Source: Paenibacillus dendritiformis
Lineage (GTDB): Bacteria; Bacillota; Bacilli; Paenibacillales; Paenibacillaceae
Direction: 5' to 3'
DNA length: 64,000 nt
Assembly: GCF_021654795.1 (NCBI RefSeq)
Contig: NZ_AP025344.1
Span: forward strand, 496,001 to 560,000
A program made the translations under genes and the position numbers. Of this stretch, positions 8,981 through 18,312 are shown one piece after another. The notes under the pieces are model-generated. The model made no database searches. It worked only from the letters and a program-made list of their open reading frames with translations, and had not been told where the DNA came from. Numbering within the stretch: the first letter of the stretch is position 1; each line of letters starts with the position of its first letter.

Positions 8981-9601
8981 TTGACGGACAGGGAATTTTT
9001 CGAGCGGTACAACAAGGAAGTGTACAGGACCTGCTACTATATGCTGCGCGATGCGTCAGACGCGGAGGATATATGCCAAGAGGTGTTCATGAAGGCGTTC
9101 ACCTCGGGATGGCGGCAGGTGGAGCACCTCAAAACGTGGCTTATGCGCATCGCCGTCAACCACTGCTTGAACCATCTGCGGCGGAGCAAGACGAGACGAA
9201 TGAAGGAGAAGCTGCTGCTCTTGTTCCAACGGGAACAGGCGGAGCCTCCGGTGCTCGCCGAGGTGGAGCAGCGGGAGACGGAGGATGAATGGCGGCGCCG
9301 CATGGCGCGGTTGCCGGATAAAATCAGGGTAGTCGTGACCCTTCGCTATACGAATGATTTGGCGCTTAAGGAGATTGCCGACATCTTGGATATCCCGGTT
9401 GGCACGGTGAAGTCGCGCCTGAATCGGGGCCTGAAGCTGATGAAGGCTATGCTGGAGGAGTCGGGCCAGATGGAGCCGGATGAGAGGAGCAGGCCGGGGA
9501 ATAGGAGCGTACATAAGCAGGCAGGAGGCAGGAAGGAAGGTGCGAATAATGAGCAAGGAGACACGCGTGGAGACGGACCTTGCCCGGCGGCTCGGCGATA
9601 A
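8981..9601 (+). CDS. ECF-type RNA polymerase sigma factor
   Basis: 206 residues from a TTG start preceded by AAAGGTGGAGG (8965-8975). ATG 8960 is an alternative start that adds 7 residues. Region 2 has ASDAEDICQEVFMKAF and HLKTWLMRIAVNHCLNHLRR. Region 4 has LPDKIRVVVTLRYTNDLALKEIADIL followed by VGTVKSRLNRGLKLM, a complete helix-turn-helix. Such factors direct polymerase to a few promoters in response to envelope signals. The gene overlaps the next by 53 bases, the usual arrangement with its own membrane anti-sigma factor. Its C-terminal 40 residues are low-complexity and non-conserved in appearance. Confidence 0.9.
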   Translation: MTDREFFERYNKEVYRTCYYMLRDASDAEDICQEVFMKAFTSGWRQVEHLKTWLMRIAVNHCLNHLRRSKTRRMKEKLLLLFQREQAEPPVLAEVEQRETEDEWRRRMARLPDKIRVVVTLRYTNDLALKEIADILDIPVGTVKSRLNRGLKLMKAMLEESGQMEPDERSRPGNRSVHKQAGGRKEGANNEQGDTRGDGPCPAARR

Positions 9602-11243
9602 GGAGGGACACGACTATCCCGATTTCGATGCGATGTGGGCAAGGATCGATGCGGCCAGACAAGAGTCCGGGGCGGAATCCTCAGGCCGGACGATGTTCCT
9701 GCGCGGGCGCCGCTTGGCGGTCTTATCGGCGGTCGCGCTGGTGCTGATCGCGACGCCGGTGCTGGCCTCCATGTCGGGACATTGGGATTTTACGTTCCGG
9801 CCGGGCGTGAAGTCGGCGCTGAACCACGGATTCGGGCAGAAGATTGACAAGTCGGTTACGAACAGCGGCGTTACATTTACGGTCGATGCGGCCATGTCCG
9901 ATGACAACGGGACCACGCTGTTATACAGCTTCGATCCGGGGGACGAGGAGCCGCTGGAATGGAAATTCTCCGAGGTGGAATTGCGCACGGCTGACGGGGA
10001 ACCCGTCGTGAAGGTGAATGATGTTCAATCGATGCGAATGAACTGGAAAAAGGGGTACTACTCACATATTTGGGATAAGGAAAATAAACGATATAACGGT
10101 TTTTTGGAAACGCCATGGACCTTCGACGGCAAGGAGACGGAACTGCAGCTTCGCGTGCGGGGACTGCAGGAGTATAACACCAAGCGGTTGCCGCTGGCTC
10201 TCGATCTGTCCGAGACTGGCGTGCAGACGTTCCCGGTTCAGGATGGCGGCATTGAATCCGCAAGCATTCAGATTTCGCGGGAAGCGGAAGGGAAAATGGT
10301 GCTCAAATCCCTCTATACGTATTGGGATGAGCGGACCGCGAATACGAATCTTCCCGAGATTCTGGTGAAAAAGGACGGGAAGCTCATGAAGCGATCCGGT
10401 ATGCGGGTTGGCCTCGATAATGGCAAGTGGGCCGAGCAAGAGATTTATCAGTTGGACGACATTCATCAGCAAAATATCACGTTCGAGCTCGCCTACATGA
10501 CGCCGGGCAAGAAGATAGACGGCGAATGGAATCTCGGAGGGCTGCGGCTGAACAAGGAGAAGGCGTTGCATGCATCGGCGATCCGCACCCTGGACGTGCC
10601 GGTGCGAACGACGGAGGGAGAGGCCGTCGTCCGCAAGCTGTTCATTCGTCCGACAGGCATTCGGGTCGAGATTGAGCATGGCAGTCCATACTCGCGGTTG
10701 CCTTATAAGGGCGTCTATTTGTCGGTTGGCGGCCGGAAGCTGGAAGGGGAAGAATGGTTAACGGACAATACGCGCGAAGGATCTCATTACGTGCAGACGT
10801 ATCTGTTCGAGGCTACGCCTGATCTCCGCCTGACAGCGGAATTGCCGATGGAGCTGCTGCTGCAATATGAAGTGGAGGAAAGATGGGATTACAGACAGCC
10901 GCTCCTTTTGTCAAATATTTCGGACGAAAAACAGACGTTGACGGTGGACGTGGGAGAATATCCGGTGAAGTGGACCTACTACAAGCAGAACGGTGATCTG
11001 TATGTAGAAAGCGAAAGCCCGGACGAACGATTCGGCGGAATCAATCAGACGTTCATTCGCCAGGAAGATCGGCGCATCCCCGGACATATCCTGTTCGATT
11101 GGATACCAGGCGCCGGGCTTAACGACAGCCTCAACAAGCGGGTGGACGTCTATCCCGGTTTTGAAGAAACGGAAGCGGAGATGTATATCTTTATGTATTT
11201 GGTCAGACATCCGGAACGGGAGTTAACAGTGAAGCTTCAATAA
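9549..11243 (+). CDS. DUF4179-type membrane protein, probable anti-sigma factor
   Basis: 564 residues from ATG 9549, preceded by GGAAGGAAGGTG. A short cytoplasmic N-terminus (about 50 residues, DYPDFDAMWARIDAAR) is followed by one membrane segment (RLAVLSAVALVLIATPVLA). A large extracellular part follows, starting with the DUF4179 module (SGVTFTVDAAMSDDNGTTLLY). Similar proteins sit directly after ECF sigma factors and are thought to hold the sigma factor through the N-terminal part. The overlap with the sigma gene implies translational coupling. The signal sensed by the long extracellular beta-rich region is unknown. Confidence 0.8.
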   Translation: MSKETRVETDLARRLGDKEGHDYPDFDAMWARIDAARQESGAESSGRTMFLRGRRLAVLSAVALVLIATPVLASMSGHWDFTFRPGVKSALNHGFGQKIDKSVTNSGVTFTVDAAMSDDNGTTLLYSFDPGDEEPLEWKFSEVELRTADGEPVVKVNDVQSMRMNWKKGYYSHIWDKENKRYNGFLETPWTFDGKETELQLRVRGLQEYNTKRLPLALDLSETGVQTFPVQDGGIESASIQISREAEGKMVLKSLYTYWDERTANTNLPEILVKKDGKLMKRSGMRVGLDNGKWAEQEIYQLDDIHQQNITFELAYMTPGKKIDGEWNLGGLRLNKEKALHASAIRTLDVPVRTTEGEAVVRKLFIRPTGIRVEIEHGSPYSRLPYKGVYLSVGGRKLEGEEWLTDNTREGSHYVQTYLFEATPDLRLTAELPMELLLQYEVEERWDYRQPLLLSNISDEKQTLTVDVGEYPVKWTYYKQNGDLYVESESPDERFGGINQTFIRQEDRRIPGHILFDWIPGAGLNDSLNKRVDVYPGFEETEAEMYIFMYLVRHPERELTVKLQ

Positions 11244-11301
11244 AGGGACGTTCTTCCTTCCGCGCTGCGGCAGCGATTGCGGAGAGCTTGCCGCAGCGCC
11301 G

Positions 11302-11335
11302 GACCGGCCAGAATTTCTGGTTGGTCTATTTTTTT
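11302..11335 (+). terminator. Terminator of the sigma/anti-sigma operon
   Basis: GACCGGCCAG at 11302-11311 pairs over 10 bp (two G-T pairs) with CTGGTTGGTC at 11317-11326, followed by TATTTTTTT. A second hairpin, GCGCTGCGGCA/TTGCCGCAGCGC, lies just upstream. Confidence 0.85.
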
Positions 11336-11486
11336 GAACTATCTTCAAAAAAAGTGAACCAATTTTCGCCTGGCTGTGTTTATAACATAGAGGCTTGCGC
11401 CTAAGGGATCCCAAAGCAATGCATTGCGGCCTGGCCTTGAACCGAAGATCGATCAAAAACGAAACGCTGGAGAGGGGAAATAGAAC

Positions 11487-12284
11487 ATGAAAAATAGGAC
11501 TAAAGCGGCGATTGCCGTGACGAGCTGCCTGCTGCTGTTCCATTCGATGCACATCGCCGCGGAGGCGGCGCCGGCCAACACGGCCAAGGAAGTGACGGTA
11601 CTGGCCGCAGCGAAGGCGCCTTCCGCCGCGGAGAAGAAAAAGGCGGTGGAAGCGGAAAAAGCGAAGTATGCCAAAATGAAAAAAAATCCGGGTGACTATT
11701 ACATATTGTATGTAAGCGATAAGTCGCTTAATGGCGGCGATCACTTTTCCAACTATCTGAATATGTACAATTTCAAAGGCTATGAAGATTACATGAAAGT
11801 AGCATCCAAGCTGAAGACTCCCGTATTGAAGCGTCCGGACGGCTTGCCGGAAGGGTATAAGTTCACCAAAGCCAACATCGAGCCGCCGATTCTGGCCTAT
11901 GGCGACAAGTATCGGAAAGAAGTGAAAGCGGAGGCCAAAGACAAAGCCGCTTACTTGAAGCTCATCAAATGGACGGAAGCGGGCCAGGCCGATCTCGAAT
12001 TCAAGAACGGAAAAGATGTCGTGAAGCTCCAATTTAGCCTGATGAGCGCAGAGATCGCGAAGAAGCGCGGCCAGCAGAAAGGTTACCACTTTACGGCGGC
12101 CGACGAATGGGATGAAGAGACGAAGAAAAAATCCCCTCAATCCGTTAAAAATATACTGAGCTGGACAGACAACCAATATCAATTTAACATTTCGACGAAT
12201 CCGGAAAATCCATTGACGAAAGAAGAACTGATCGAGCTTGCGGAAAGCGCTGTCCAGCTGCCGGGCGGAGCGAAAGCCAAGTAA
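11487..12284 (+). CDS. Secreted DUF4367-like protein
   Basis: 265 residues with a signal peptide (MKNRTKAAIAVTSCLLLF, cleavage near AEA-A), then an Ala/Lys-rich linker. A LolA-like fold region follows with LPEGYKFTKANIEPPI and the family-typical end WTDNQYQFNIS...LTKEELIELAES. In Bacillota, DUF4367 modules occur in envelope proteins linked to sigma/anti-sigma control. GAGAGGGGAAA supports the ATG. It is followed closely by a solute-binding lipoprotein. A decayed copy of this gene lies at 15292-15550, on the far side of two tandem lipoprotein genes. Confidence 0.7.
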   Translation: MKNRTKAAIAVTSCLLLFHSMHIAAEAAPANTAKEVTVLAAAKAPSAAEKKKAVEAEKAKYAKMKKNPGDYYILYVSDKSLNGGDHFSNYLNMYNFKGYEDYMKVASKLKTPVLKRPDGLPEGYKFTKANIEPPILAYGDKYRKEVKAEAKDKAAYLKLIKWTEAGQADLEFKNGKDVVKLQFSLMSAEIAKKRGQQKGYHFTAADEWDEETKKKSPQSVKNILSWTDNQYQFNISTNPENPLTKEELIELAESAVQLPGGAKAK

Positions 12285-12321
12285 CGTTTCCGCGTGGCGC
12301 CAGCAAAGGAGAATGAAAACG

Positions 12322-13692
12322 ATGATGCGACTATCCGCCATTGCCCACAAAGGCCTGCTTCTGCTTGGGGTCGTCGTCTTGCTCAGCGGCTGCTTCGGGT
12401 CGAAGCCCGCCTTGGAAGAGCTTGGCGAGGAGGGCAAGGGAACGATAAAGATTCTTTATTATAACGAAGATGATTTTTACCGGGAATACGGAAATGCGTT
12501 CAACGTCAAGTTCCCCAATATCGAGTTCGATATTGTGAGCACGAAGGAGCTTATGGACAAAAGGAGAAGCGGCGAGGATTTCGATTACCGGAGCGAGCTG
12601 GCGAAATGGGTGGATCTCCATAAGCCAGACGTGCTGCTGCTTGGCGGGGACGAGTATGAAGAGTATGCACAGGCGGGCAAGCTGTTCAACCTGGAGCCGA
12701 TCATCAAGCAGGAGCAGTTCGATGTGGACGGGTACATGCCCGGCTTGATTGACTCGCTGCGGGAGAAGGGGGGAGGCTCGCTTTATGGGCTGACGCCGAA
12801 TTTTTTCACCAGCGTCATCTTTTATAATGCCGACCTGTTCGCCGAGCACGGCATCGAGCTGCCCCGCAGCGGCCTCTCCTGGCAAGAGCTGTTCGATCTG
12901 GCCGCTCGCTTCAAGGGTGCCGGCACGGCCGACGAACCCGTGTATGGATTGGACGCTGGCGATGGCGATGCGGCGGAACTGCTGGAGAGCATCGCCCGGA
13001 CGCTGAAGCTGCAGAGGTTCGATGCGCAAGGGGAGAGCGTGCTGCTGGAATCGGAGGGATGGAAGCAGGCGTTCCGCATGACTGCGGATGCGGTCCGCAG
13101 CCGTACGGTGAAGGTGCTTGGGGCGGGCGAGGCCCCGAGCTATCTCCCGTCCGATGATCTCTTCATGAACGGGCAGGCCGCCATGGTCATCGCGGGTTCA
13201 GGCTTGGCCTACAACATTAACGATCCATCGTACAGCAAGAAGGCGAAGAAGTTCGAATGGGGCATAGCGCCGGTCCCTGTAGACCCCGCGAATCCCGGAG
13301 AATCGCCATTTGCATCTTATCGAGAGACGTTCGCCATATCGGCGGAGTCCGCGAACAAGCGGGCGGCTTGGGAATTCATCAAGTATGTCGCCGGGCCGGA
13401 GAGAGCAAGCGCGGATGCGCAAGGCATATTGTATCAGCTGCCGACTCGCATCGGCTACGTCAAGGACCTCAACGGGAAAAGCGCGGAACCGTTATACGCG
13501 CTGAAGCCGATGGATCGGAAATATGAACGTACCGGCAAGAAGATTCCCAAGTCTTTTGACGACGTTTATGCGTCCCTGGTGAACGAAGCGCTGCAAGCCG
13601 TAATCGATCAGACGAGTTCGGTGGACGAGGCGTTGGCGAATCTGCAGCAGCAGGCGCAAGCGGCGCTTCAGGCGGCCCGCAGCGACCAGTAG
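12322..13692 (+). CDS. Extracellular solute-binding lipoprotein (ABC type), copy 1
   Basis: 456 residues. A lipoprotein signal ends in LLSGC with Cys24 as lipidation site. The body follows the family 1 extracellular solute-binding protein pattern: KPDVLLLGGDEYEEYAQAG, SLYGLTPNF, FYNADLFAEHGI, MNGQAAMVIAGSG, AAWEFIKYVAGPE. It probably binds a sugar or oligosaccharide, but no permease or ATPase genes are adjacent. ATG 12322 is preferred because AAAGGAG (12305-12311) lies 10 bases before it. It is clearly paralogous to the next gene, sharing whole stretches around the DVLLL and GYMPG segments. Confidence 0.85.
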   Translation: MMRLSAIAHKGLLLLGVVVLLSGCFGSKPALEELGEEGKGTIKILYYNEDDFYREYGNAFNVKFPNIEFDIVSTKELMDKRRSGEDFDYRSELAKWVDLHKPDVLLLGGDEYEEYAQAGKLFNLEPIIKQEQFDVDGYMPGLIDSLREKGGGSLYGLTPNFFTSVIFYNADLFAEHGIELPRSGLSWQELFDLAARFKGAGTADEPVYGLDAGDGDAAELLESIARTLKLQRFDAQGESVLLESEGWKQAFRMTADAVRSRTVKVLGAGEAPSYLPSDDLFMNGQAAMVIAGSGLAYNINDPSYSKKAKKFEWGIAPVPVDPANPGESPFASYRETFAISAESANKRAAWEFIKYVAGPERASADAQGILYQLPTRIGYVKDLNGKSAEPLYALKPMDRKYERTGKKIPKSFDDVYASLVNEALQAVIDQTSSVDEALANLQQQAQAALQAARSDQ

Positions 13693-13828
13693 GGAGCGGG
13701 GATCACACGCGCAACGAATGTGGACGGGCGGGCTTGCGTTCGCCTGTCGCCATACATAGGGAAGCTTGCGGCAGGCGGGCCTCTGCCGGTAAAGGCGAGA
13801 CCGTCAGCTAAGGGGAAAGGAAGAAGAG

Positions 13829-15205
13829 ATGAGGTTATCAAGGAAATGGAAGATGACGGGGCTGCTGCTTAGTATTGCGGTTCTGTTGAATGGTTGCATG
13901 GCAGGCAAGTCCGTACAGGACGAGCTGGGGGAGGACGCCCCCGGCAGTCTGAAAATTTGGTACCCGGATGTGGAGCCGTTCCATACCAAATATGGGCAAA
14001 TGTTCGCCGCCAAGTTCCCCGGCATCCAGGTGGACGTGCTGCAGGCGCGAGAATGGATAGAAGAGGCGCGGCAAGGGGATTACGAGGAGGAACTCAAAAA
14101 GCTCATCGATTTGCATAAGCCGGATGTGCTGCTGCTGGACCAGGATGAATATGAAGTGCTGGCCCGGGCGGGCAAGCTGTATAATCTGGATCCGGCAATC
14201 ATGCAGGACCAATTCGATCTGAGCGGATATATGCCGGGCATGATCGACATGCTGCGGGAGAAGGGGGACGGTTCACTCTATGGGCTGGCTCCATTCATCC
14301 GGCCGCGGGTCATGTATTACAATGCAGATTTGTTCAATGAGAACAGTATCGATCCTCCCTCCAACAAGATGCAATGGCCTGACATGTTCGCGCTGGCGGC
14401 ACGGTTCCCGAATACCGGGACAGAGGACGCCCCCGTCTATGGCCTGATTGGCAATGAAGCTCACGATGTGCTGTCCCAGGTTGCGTTGACCTTGGATCTG
14501 CAATTATTCGATGCGAAAGGCGGGAACGTCGTGCTGCAATCGGAAGGATGGAAGCAGGCCTTCCAGATCGCGGCCGAGGCGATCCGAAGCAAGGCGATCT
14601 CGGTCCGTTCCCCGAAGGAATCGGGCGAGGGCCCGGAGGGTTACGGTTATTTTCTCGCCATCAACAAGTTCCTGAACGGGGAAGCGGCGATGTTGATCAG
14701 TGATCATCACTTTGCTTCCCAGCTCCGCAGCAAAGCGAAGACCTTCGACTGGGGCATGGTCACGGTTCCGATCAACCCGGCGCGGCCCGATGAATCGACT
14801 TCGGTCTACGTGCCCCAGATTCTGGCTATCGCCGCGGATTCTCCCCGCAAGCAGGCGGCTTGGAACCTTATCCGCTTCATCAACGGACCGGAGGTGGCCA
14901 AGGCCAGATCGCGCACGGCCGGGAGCGACCTGCCGGCGATAGCCGATTATGTCTCCGGCGGAGATCGCGCCGATACGGAGGTGTTCTATATGCTGAAGCC
15001 GGCGCCTCATCATAACGAACGCGTAATGAAGCGGGTTCCGGACAGCTTCTATCAGGCGTATTCTTCGCTGGCGAATGAAGCGCTGCAATCCGTGATCGAT
15101 AACGGGAAGCCGGTGGATGAGGCGCTGGCCGAACTGGAGCAGAAGGCGCAGGCCATGCTGGAGTCGGCCCGGAGCAAGGCGCAGGAGGAACATCAAGGCA
15201 GATGA
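13829..15205 (+). CDS. Extracellular solute-binding lipoprotein (ABC type), copy 2
   Basis: 458 residues with lipobox VLLNGC (Cys23). It is a tandem paralogue of the preceding gene: LHKPDVLLLDQDEYEVLARAG, DLSGYMPGMIDMLREKG, SLYGLAPF and the C-terminal NEALQSVIDNGKPVDEALAEL all have counterparts there. It again lacks neighbouring permease genes, so it either works with a transporter elsewhere or has been recruited as a surface sensor. GGGGAAAGGAAGAAG precedes the ATG. It runs into the decayed DUF4367 copy. Confidence 0.85.
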   Translation: MRLSRKWKMTGLLLSIAVLLNGCMAGKSVQDELGEDAPGSLKIWYPDVEPFHTKYGQMFAAKFPGIQVDVLQAREWIEEARQGDYEEELKKLIDLHKPDVLLLDQDEYEVLARAGKLYNLDPAIMQDQFDLSGYMPGMIDMLREKGDGSLYGLAPFIRPRVMYYNADLFNENSIDPPSNKMQWPDMFALAARFPNTGTEDAPVYGLIGNEAHDVLSQVALTLDLQLFDAKGGNVVLQSEGWKQAFQIAAEAIRSKAISVRSPKESGEGPEGYGYFLAINKFLNGEAAMLISDHHFASQLRSKAKTFDWGMVTVPINPARPDESTSVYVPQILAIAADSPRKQAAWNLIRFINGPEVAKARSRTAGSDLPAIADYVSGGDRADTEVFYMLKPAPHHNERVMKRVPDSFYQAYSSLANEALQSVIDNGKPVDEALAELEQKAQAMLESARSKAQEEHQGR

Positions 15206-15291
15206 TGACCTCGCCGACCTCGCCGGCCGGAAGAAAACCTGGTGTGTCGGAAGCTGCCCTGTGGAAGAGAGATAGAAGGATAAGGGATACG

Positions 15292-15550
15292 ATGAAAAAT
15301 AATTTCAAAGAAGCGGCAATCGCGGCCTTCTGCATGCTGCTGCTGTTCGGTGCGATGAACGCGGTTGCCGAAGCGGTTTCGCAATCCACGAACAAAGCCG
15401 CGGCGAAGCCGGCCGCTGCTTCCAACGAGAGCAGGCAAAAGCGGATTGAGGCAGCCAATCCTGCCTAACGGTCTGAAGTACAAGCGGGAAATGAAGGCGG
15501 AAGCGGGCGAAGCGGGCTGGAGTTCAAAAAAAGACCAGGGCAGCGCCCGC
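15292..15550 (+). pseudogene. Truncated, frameshifted copy of the DUF4367-like gene
   Basis: ATG 15292 begins a signal peptide (MKNNFKEAAIAAFCMLLLF) that mirrors the intact gene at 11487. The frame stops at 15466-15468 after SRQKRIEAANPA. In a second frame the text resumes as ILPNGLKYKREMKAEAGEA, matching LPEGYKF and DKYRKEVKAEAKD of the intact paralogue with the central part missing. It is therefore a degenerate duplicate with a large internal deletion and a frame change. The order gene, lipoprotein, lipoprotein, broken gene suggests an old duplication of the pair. Confidence 0.6.
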
Positions 15551-15689
15551 CCGGCCAAAGCGGCGGTTCCGCCGACGCGGCATAGCCCGCCTGTCATCTC
15601 GTTCGATGCGTGCCAGCCGAGTCGGGTACATGGCTATTCTCCGGCGATGGCCGCTTCGATGGCACCAGTGGCGTAAGTGGGAAAGAGAC

Positions 15690-15957
15690 TATGAAATCCT
15701 GCGTGGATGCAGCAATTTTCGCTTTTTAGGGCGCATTTTGATGAAATTCCTGCAAAAGTACATTATTTTCAACAATTTTTGTCGTTGATCGAATGAATAG
15801 TCCGAAAATGATGCAGTTTTGCAGGAACTCGTGTAACGGAACACGCGTCATCAAGGAAAACTGTATTTTTACAGTTTTTCGGCTAGCTGAGGTGCGAGAA
15901 GCAGGAGGGGCGGTCTCGCTTCGGCTAAAAAACGATCCCTAGCGGACAGCCCCTCTC
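15690..15957 (+). repeat. Structured intergenic repeat R2, copy 1
   Basis: About 270 bases. An imperfect 24-bp inverted repeat has arms at 15747-15770 and 15804-15827 and begins TTCCTGCAAAAGTAC. A short hairpin AAAACTGTA/TACAGTTTT followed by TTC lies near 15863-15885. A terminal GC hairpin pairs GAGGGGC with GCCCCTC. The same order of parts recurs at 19009-19253, 27356-27548 (inverted) and 57245-57502 (inverted). This copy reaches the stop codon of the convergent trpB gene and may act as its terminator. Confidence 0.7.
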
Positions 15958-15964
15958 TTCTCAA

Positions 15965-17134
15965 TCAATTGCCCGATTGAAGCATCTCGAACACCTGCTG
16001 CACGTCTTTGTCTCCGCGTCCCGACAGATTGACGATGATGATCTGATCGCGGCGAAGCTGCGGCGCCAGCTTCAAGGCATGGGCAACGGCATGCGCGCTC
16101 TCCAGCGCCGGGATAATGCCCTCCGTCTTCGACAGCACCTGGAACGCTTCCAGCACCTCCTCGTTCGTGACGGTGACATATTCGGCCCGCCCGCTCACCT
16201 TCAAGTGGCTGTGCTCCGGTCCGATGCCTGGGTAATCGAGGCCGGCAGCGATGGAGTACGTTGGCGCCGGGTTGCCTTCCTCGTCGAGCAGCACGAGACA
16301 GCGGAAGCCGTGAAGGACGCCCGGGACGCCGCGGTTCAAGGTGGCGGCTTGATTGGGCTCCACGCCGATCAGGCGGACGGACGGTTCGTCCACATAATGG
16401 GCGAATGCCCCGATTGCGTTGCTGCCGCCCCCGACACAGGCCAGTACCGCGTCCGGCAAGCGGCCTTCCTTGTCCATAATCTGGCGCTTCGACTCTTCGC
16501 TGATGATCGCCTGGAAATGCTTGACCATCGACGGGAACGGATGCGGGCCTACCGCCGAGCCGAGCAGGTAGAACGTGGACTCATAATTTTCCACGAGATC
16601 GTTCAGCGCCTCGTCGACGGCATCTTTCAAGCGGCCCTGCCCCTTCGCGACCGAGACGACCTTCGCGCCGAGCAGCTCCATGCGGAACACGTTCAGCGCC
16701 TGGCGGCGAATATCCTCGGCGCCCATATAGATAATGCACTCCATGTCGAACATGGCGCAGACGGTGGCCGTGGCGACGCCATGCTGGCCCGCGCCGGTCT
16801 CGGCGATGACGCGATGCGCGCCCATGCGCTTCGCGAGCAGAATCTGCCCCATCACATTATTGATTTTATGCGATCCGGTATGATTGAGATCTTCCCTTTT
16901 CAGATAAATCTTGGCACCGCCGAGCTTCTCGCTCAGATGCTTCGCATACGTCAACGGACTCTCCCGCCCGACGTATTCGCGCAGATACGTTTTGAATTCA
17001 TCGATGAATTCCGGGTCGTCCTTATAGCGGTCGAAGGCTTCCGCCAACCGATCCAATACGCCTTGAAGCTGCGGCGGAACGTAGCTGCCGCCGAATTCGC
17101 CGAACATGCCTCGCTGTGATGTCTGTGTGCTCAA
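15965..17134 (-). CDS. trpB: Tryptophan synthase beta subunit
   Basis: 389 residues; a PLP enzyme that joins indole and serine to give tryptophan. Lys90 in HTGSHKINN binds the cofactor. The glycine-rich phosphate loop [10 protein letters not shown], the catalytic Glu region AETGAGQHG and the monovalent-cation region are intact, and the length is normal for TrpB1. The start is TTG 17134 after AGGGAGG. It lies alone, without trpA or other trp genes, so it may be a second copy or a displaced gene. Downstream is an R2 repeat; upstream is the divergent ROK kinase gene. Confidence 0.93.
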   Translation of the reverse strand: MSTQTSQRGMFGEFGGSYVPPQLQGVLDRLAEAFDRYKDDPEFIDEFKTYLREYVGRESPLTYAKHLSEKLGGAKIYLKREDLNHTGSHKINNVMGQILLAKRMGAHRVIAETGAGQHGVATATVCAMFDMECIIYMGAEDIRRQALNVFRMELLGAKVVSVAKGQGRLKDAVDEALNDLVENYESTFYLLGSAVGPHPFPSMVKHFQAIISEESKRQIMDKEGRLPDAVLACVGGGSNAIGAFAHYVDEPSVRLIGVEPNQAATLNRGVPGVLHGFRCLVLLDEEGNPAPTYSIAAGLDYPGIGPEHSHLKVSGRAEYVTVTNEEVLEAFQVLSKTEGIIPALESAHAVAHALKLAPQLRRDQIIIVNLSGRGDKDVQQVFEMLQSGN

Positions 17135-17290
17135 TGATAACGCCTCCCTGTGCGCCCAGCGCTTCTATTTAATTTGATATTTTAACGCATTACCGGACCG
17201 ACGTCCACGAAAACTTGTTCCGATTCTACCGCGGGGAAGGGTAAAAAATTCGACAAATGTGTCATAATCTTAGATGCGGCTCGATTCGTG

Positions 17291-17319
17291 TTGGAACGTG
17301 TCGAGACGAATGGTATAAT
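17291..17319 (+). promoter_or_regulatory. SigA promoter of the ROK kinase gene
   Basis: TTGGAA at 17291-17296, 17-base spacer, TATAAT at 17314-17319 with an extended TGG before it. A sequence resembling a CcpA cre site (11 of 14 matches, centred near 17335) lies just past the expected start point; this cre call is weak. Confidence 0.7.
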
Positions 17320-17430
17320 GAGACCGATGGAAGCGTTACCGCTTGCAAGGCGGCCGCTGCGGGCTGCGCGGCACCGATAGACAGACAGGGCGCAGCCGTA
17401 CCAGGCATGGAGAAGGTGAGGGAGAAAGTG

Positions 17431-18312
17431 ATGACACGTATAGGAGCGATTGAAGGCGGAGGCACCAAATTTGTCGTCGCCGTCGGCACGCCGGACGGAC
17501 AGGTAGGAGAGACGGAGACATTCCCTACGACAACGCCGGAAGAGACGATGGACCGTACGGTGCAGTTTTTTAAGGATAAGGGAGTTGACGCCATCGGCTT
17601 CGGCTCGTTCGGACCGGTGGATCTGAACCCGGCGAGCGCCACCTATGGCCATATTGCGAAGACACCGAAGCCGCATTGGAGCGGGTATGATGTCGTGGGC
17701 CATTTGAAGCGCCATATTAACGTGCCGATCGGATTCGATACGGACGTGAACGGAGCCGCGCTGGGCGAAGCGACCTACGGGGCGGCCAAAGGGCTGAGCA
17801 GCTGCCTCTATATTACCGTCGGCACCGGCATCGGGGCAGGGGCGGTCGTGGAAGGCAAGCTCGTTCACGGGCTGACTCATCCGGAGATGGGTCATATTTT
17901 CGTGAAGCGCCATCCGGAGGATACGTATGCGGGCAAGTGCCCGTACCATCAGGATTGTCTGGAGGGCTTGGCGGCCGGACCGGCGATTGAAGCGCGCTGG
18001 GGCGTCAAGGCGTATGAACTGGGCGAAGATCACAAGGCTTGGGGGTTCCAGACGTATTATCTGGCTCAGGCGTTGATGAATTATATTTTGACCATGTCCC
18101 CGGAGAAAATCATTCTGGGCGGCGGGGTATCGAAGCAGCTTCATCTGTTCCCGCGCATTCGTGAGGAAGTGAAGCGGCTGCTGAACGGCTATGTGCAGCA
18201 TCCGGCCGTATTGGACACGGACAGCGGCTATATCGTGCCGCCAGGTCTGGAGGACCGCGCGGGAATTACCGGAGCGCTGGCGTTAGGGATGCAGGCGCTG
18301 AAGCAGCAATAA
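17431..18312 (+). CDS. ROK-family fructokinase
   Basis: 293 residues of the ROK sugar kinase family. An N-terminal ATP loop GAIEGGGTKFVVAVG is followed by TVGTGIGAGAVV and EMGHIFVKRHP. A zinc-binding stretch KCPYHQDCLEGLAAGPA is typical of the bacillar fructokinases (GmuE/ScrK-like). It probably phosphorylates fructose (or mannose) to the 6-phosphate. The start at ATG 17431 follows AGAAGGTGAGGGAG. Single gene with its own promoter. Confidence 0.88.
   Translation: MTRIGAIEGGGTKFVVAVGTPDGQVGETETFPTTTPEETMDRTVQFFKDKGVDAIGFGSFGPVDLNPASATYGHIAKTPKPHWSGYDVVGHLKRHINVPIGFDTDVNGAALGEATYGAAKGLSSCLYITVGTGIGAGAVVEGKLVHGLTHPEMGHIFVKRHPEDTYAGKCPYHQDCLEGLAAGPAIEARWGVKAYELGEDHKAWGFQTYYLAQALMNYILTMSPEKIILGGGVSKQLHLFPRIREEVKRLLNGYVQHPAVLDTDSGYIVPPGLEDRAGITGALALGMQALKQQ

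Noticed and set aside
17329..17342. Possible CcpA cre site downstream of the ROK kinase promoter
   Set aside because: Only 11 of 14 consensus positions match. Too weak to list separately without a genome-wide score.
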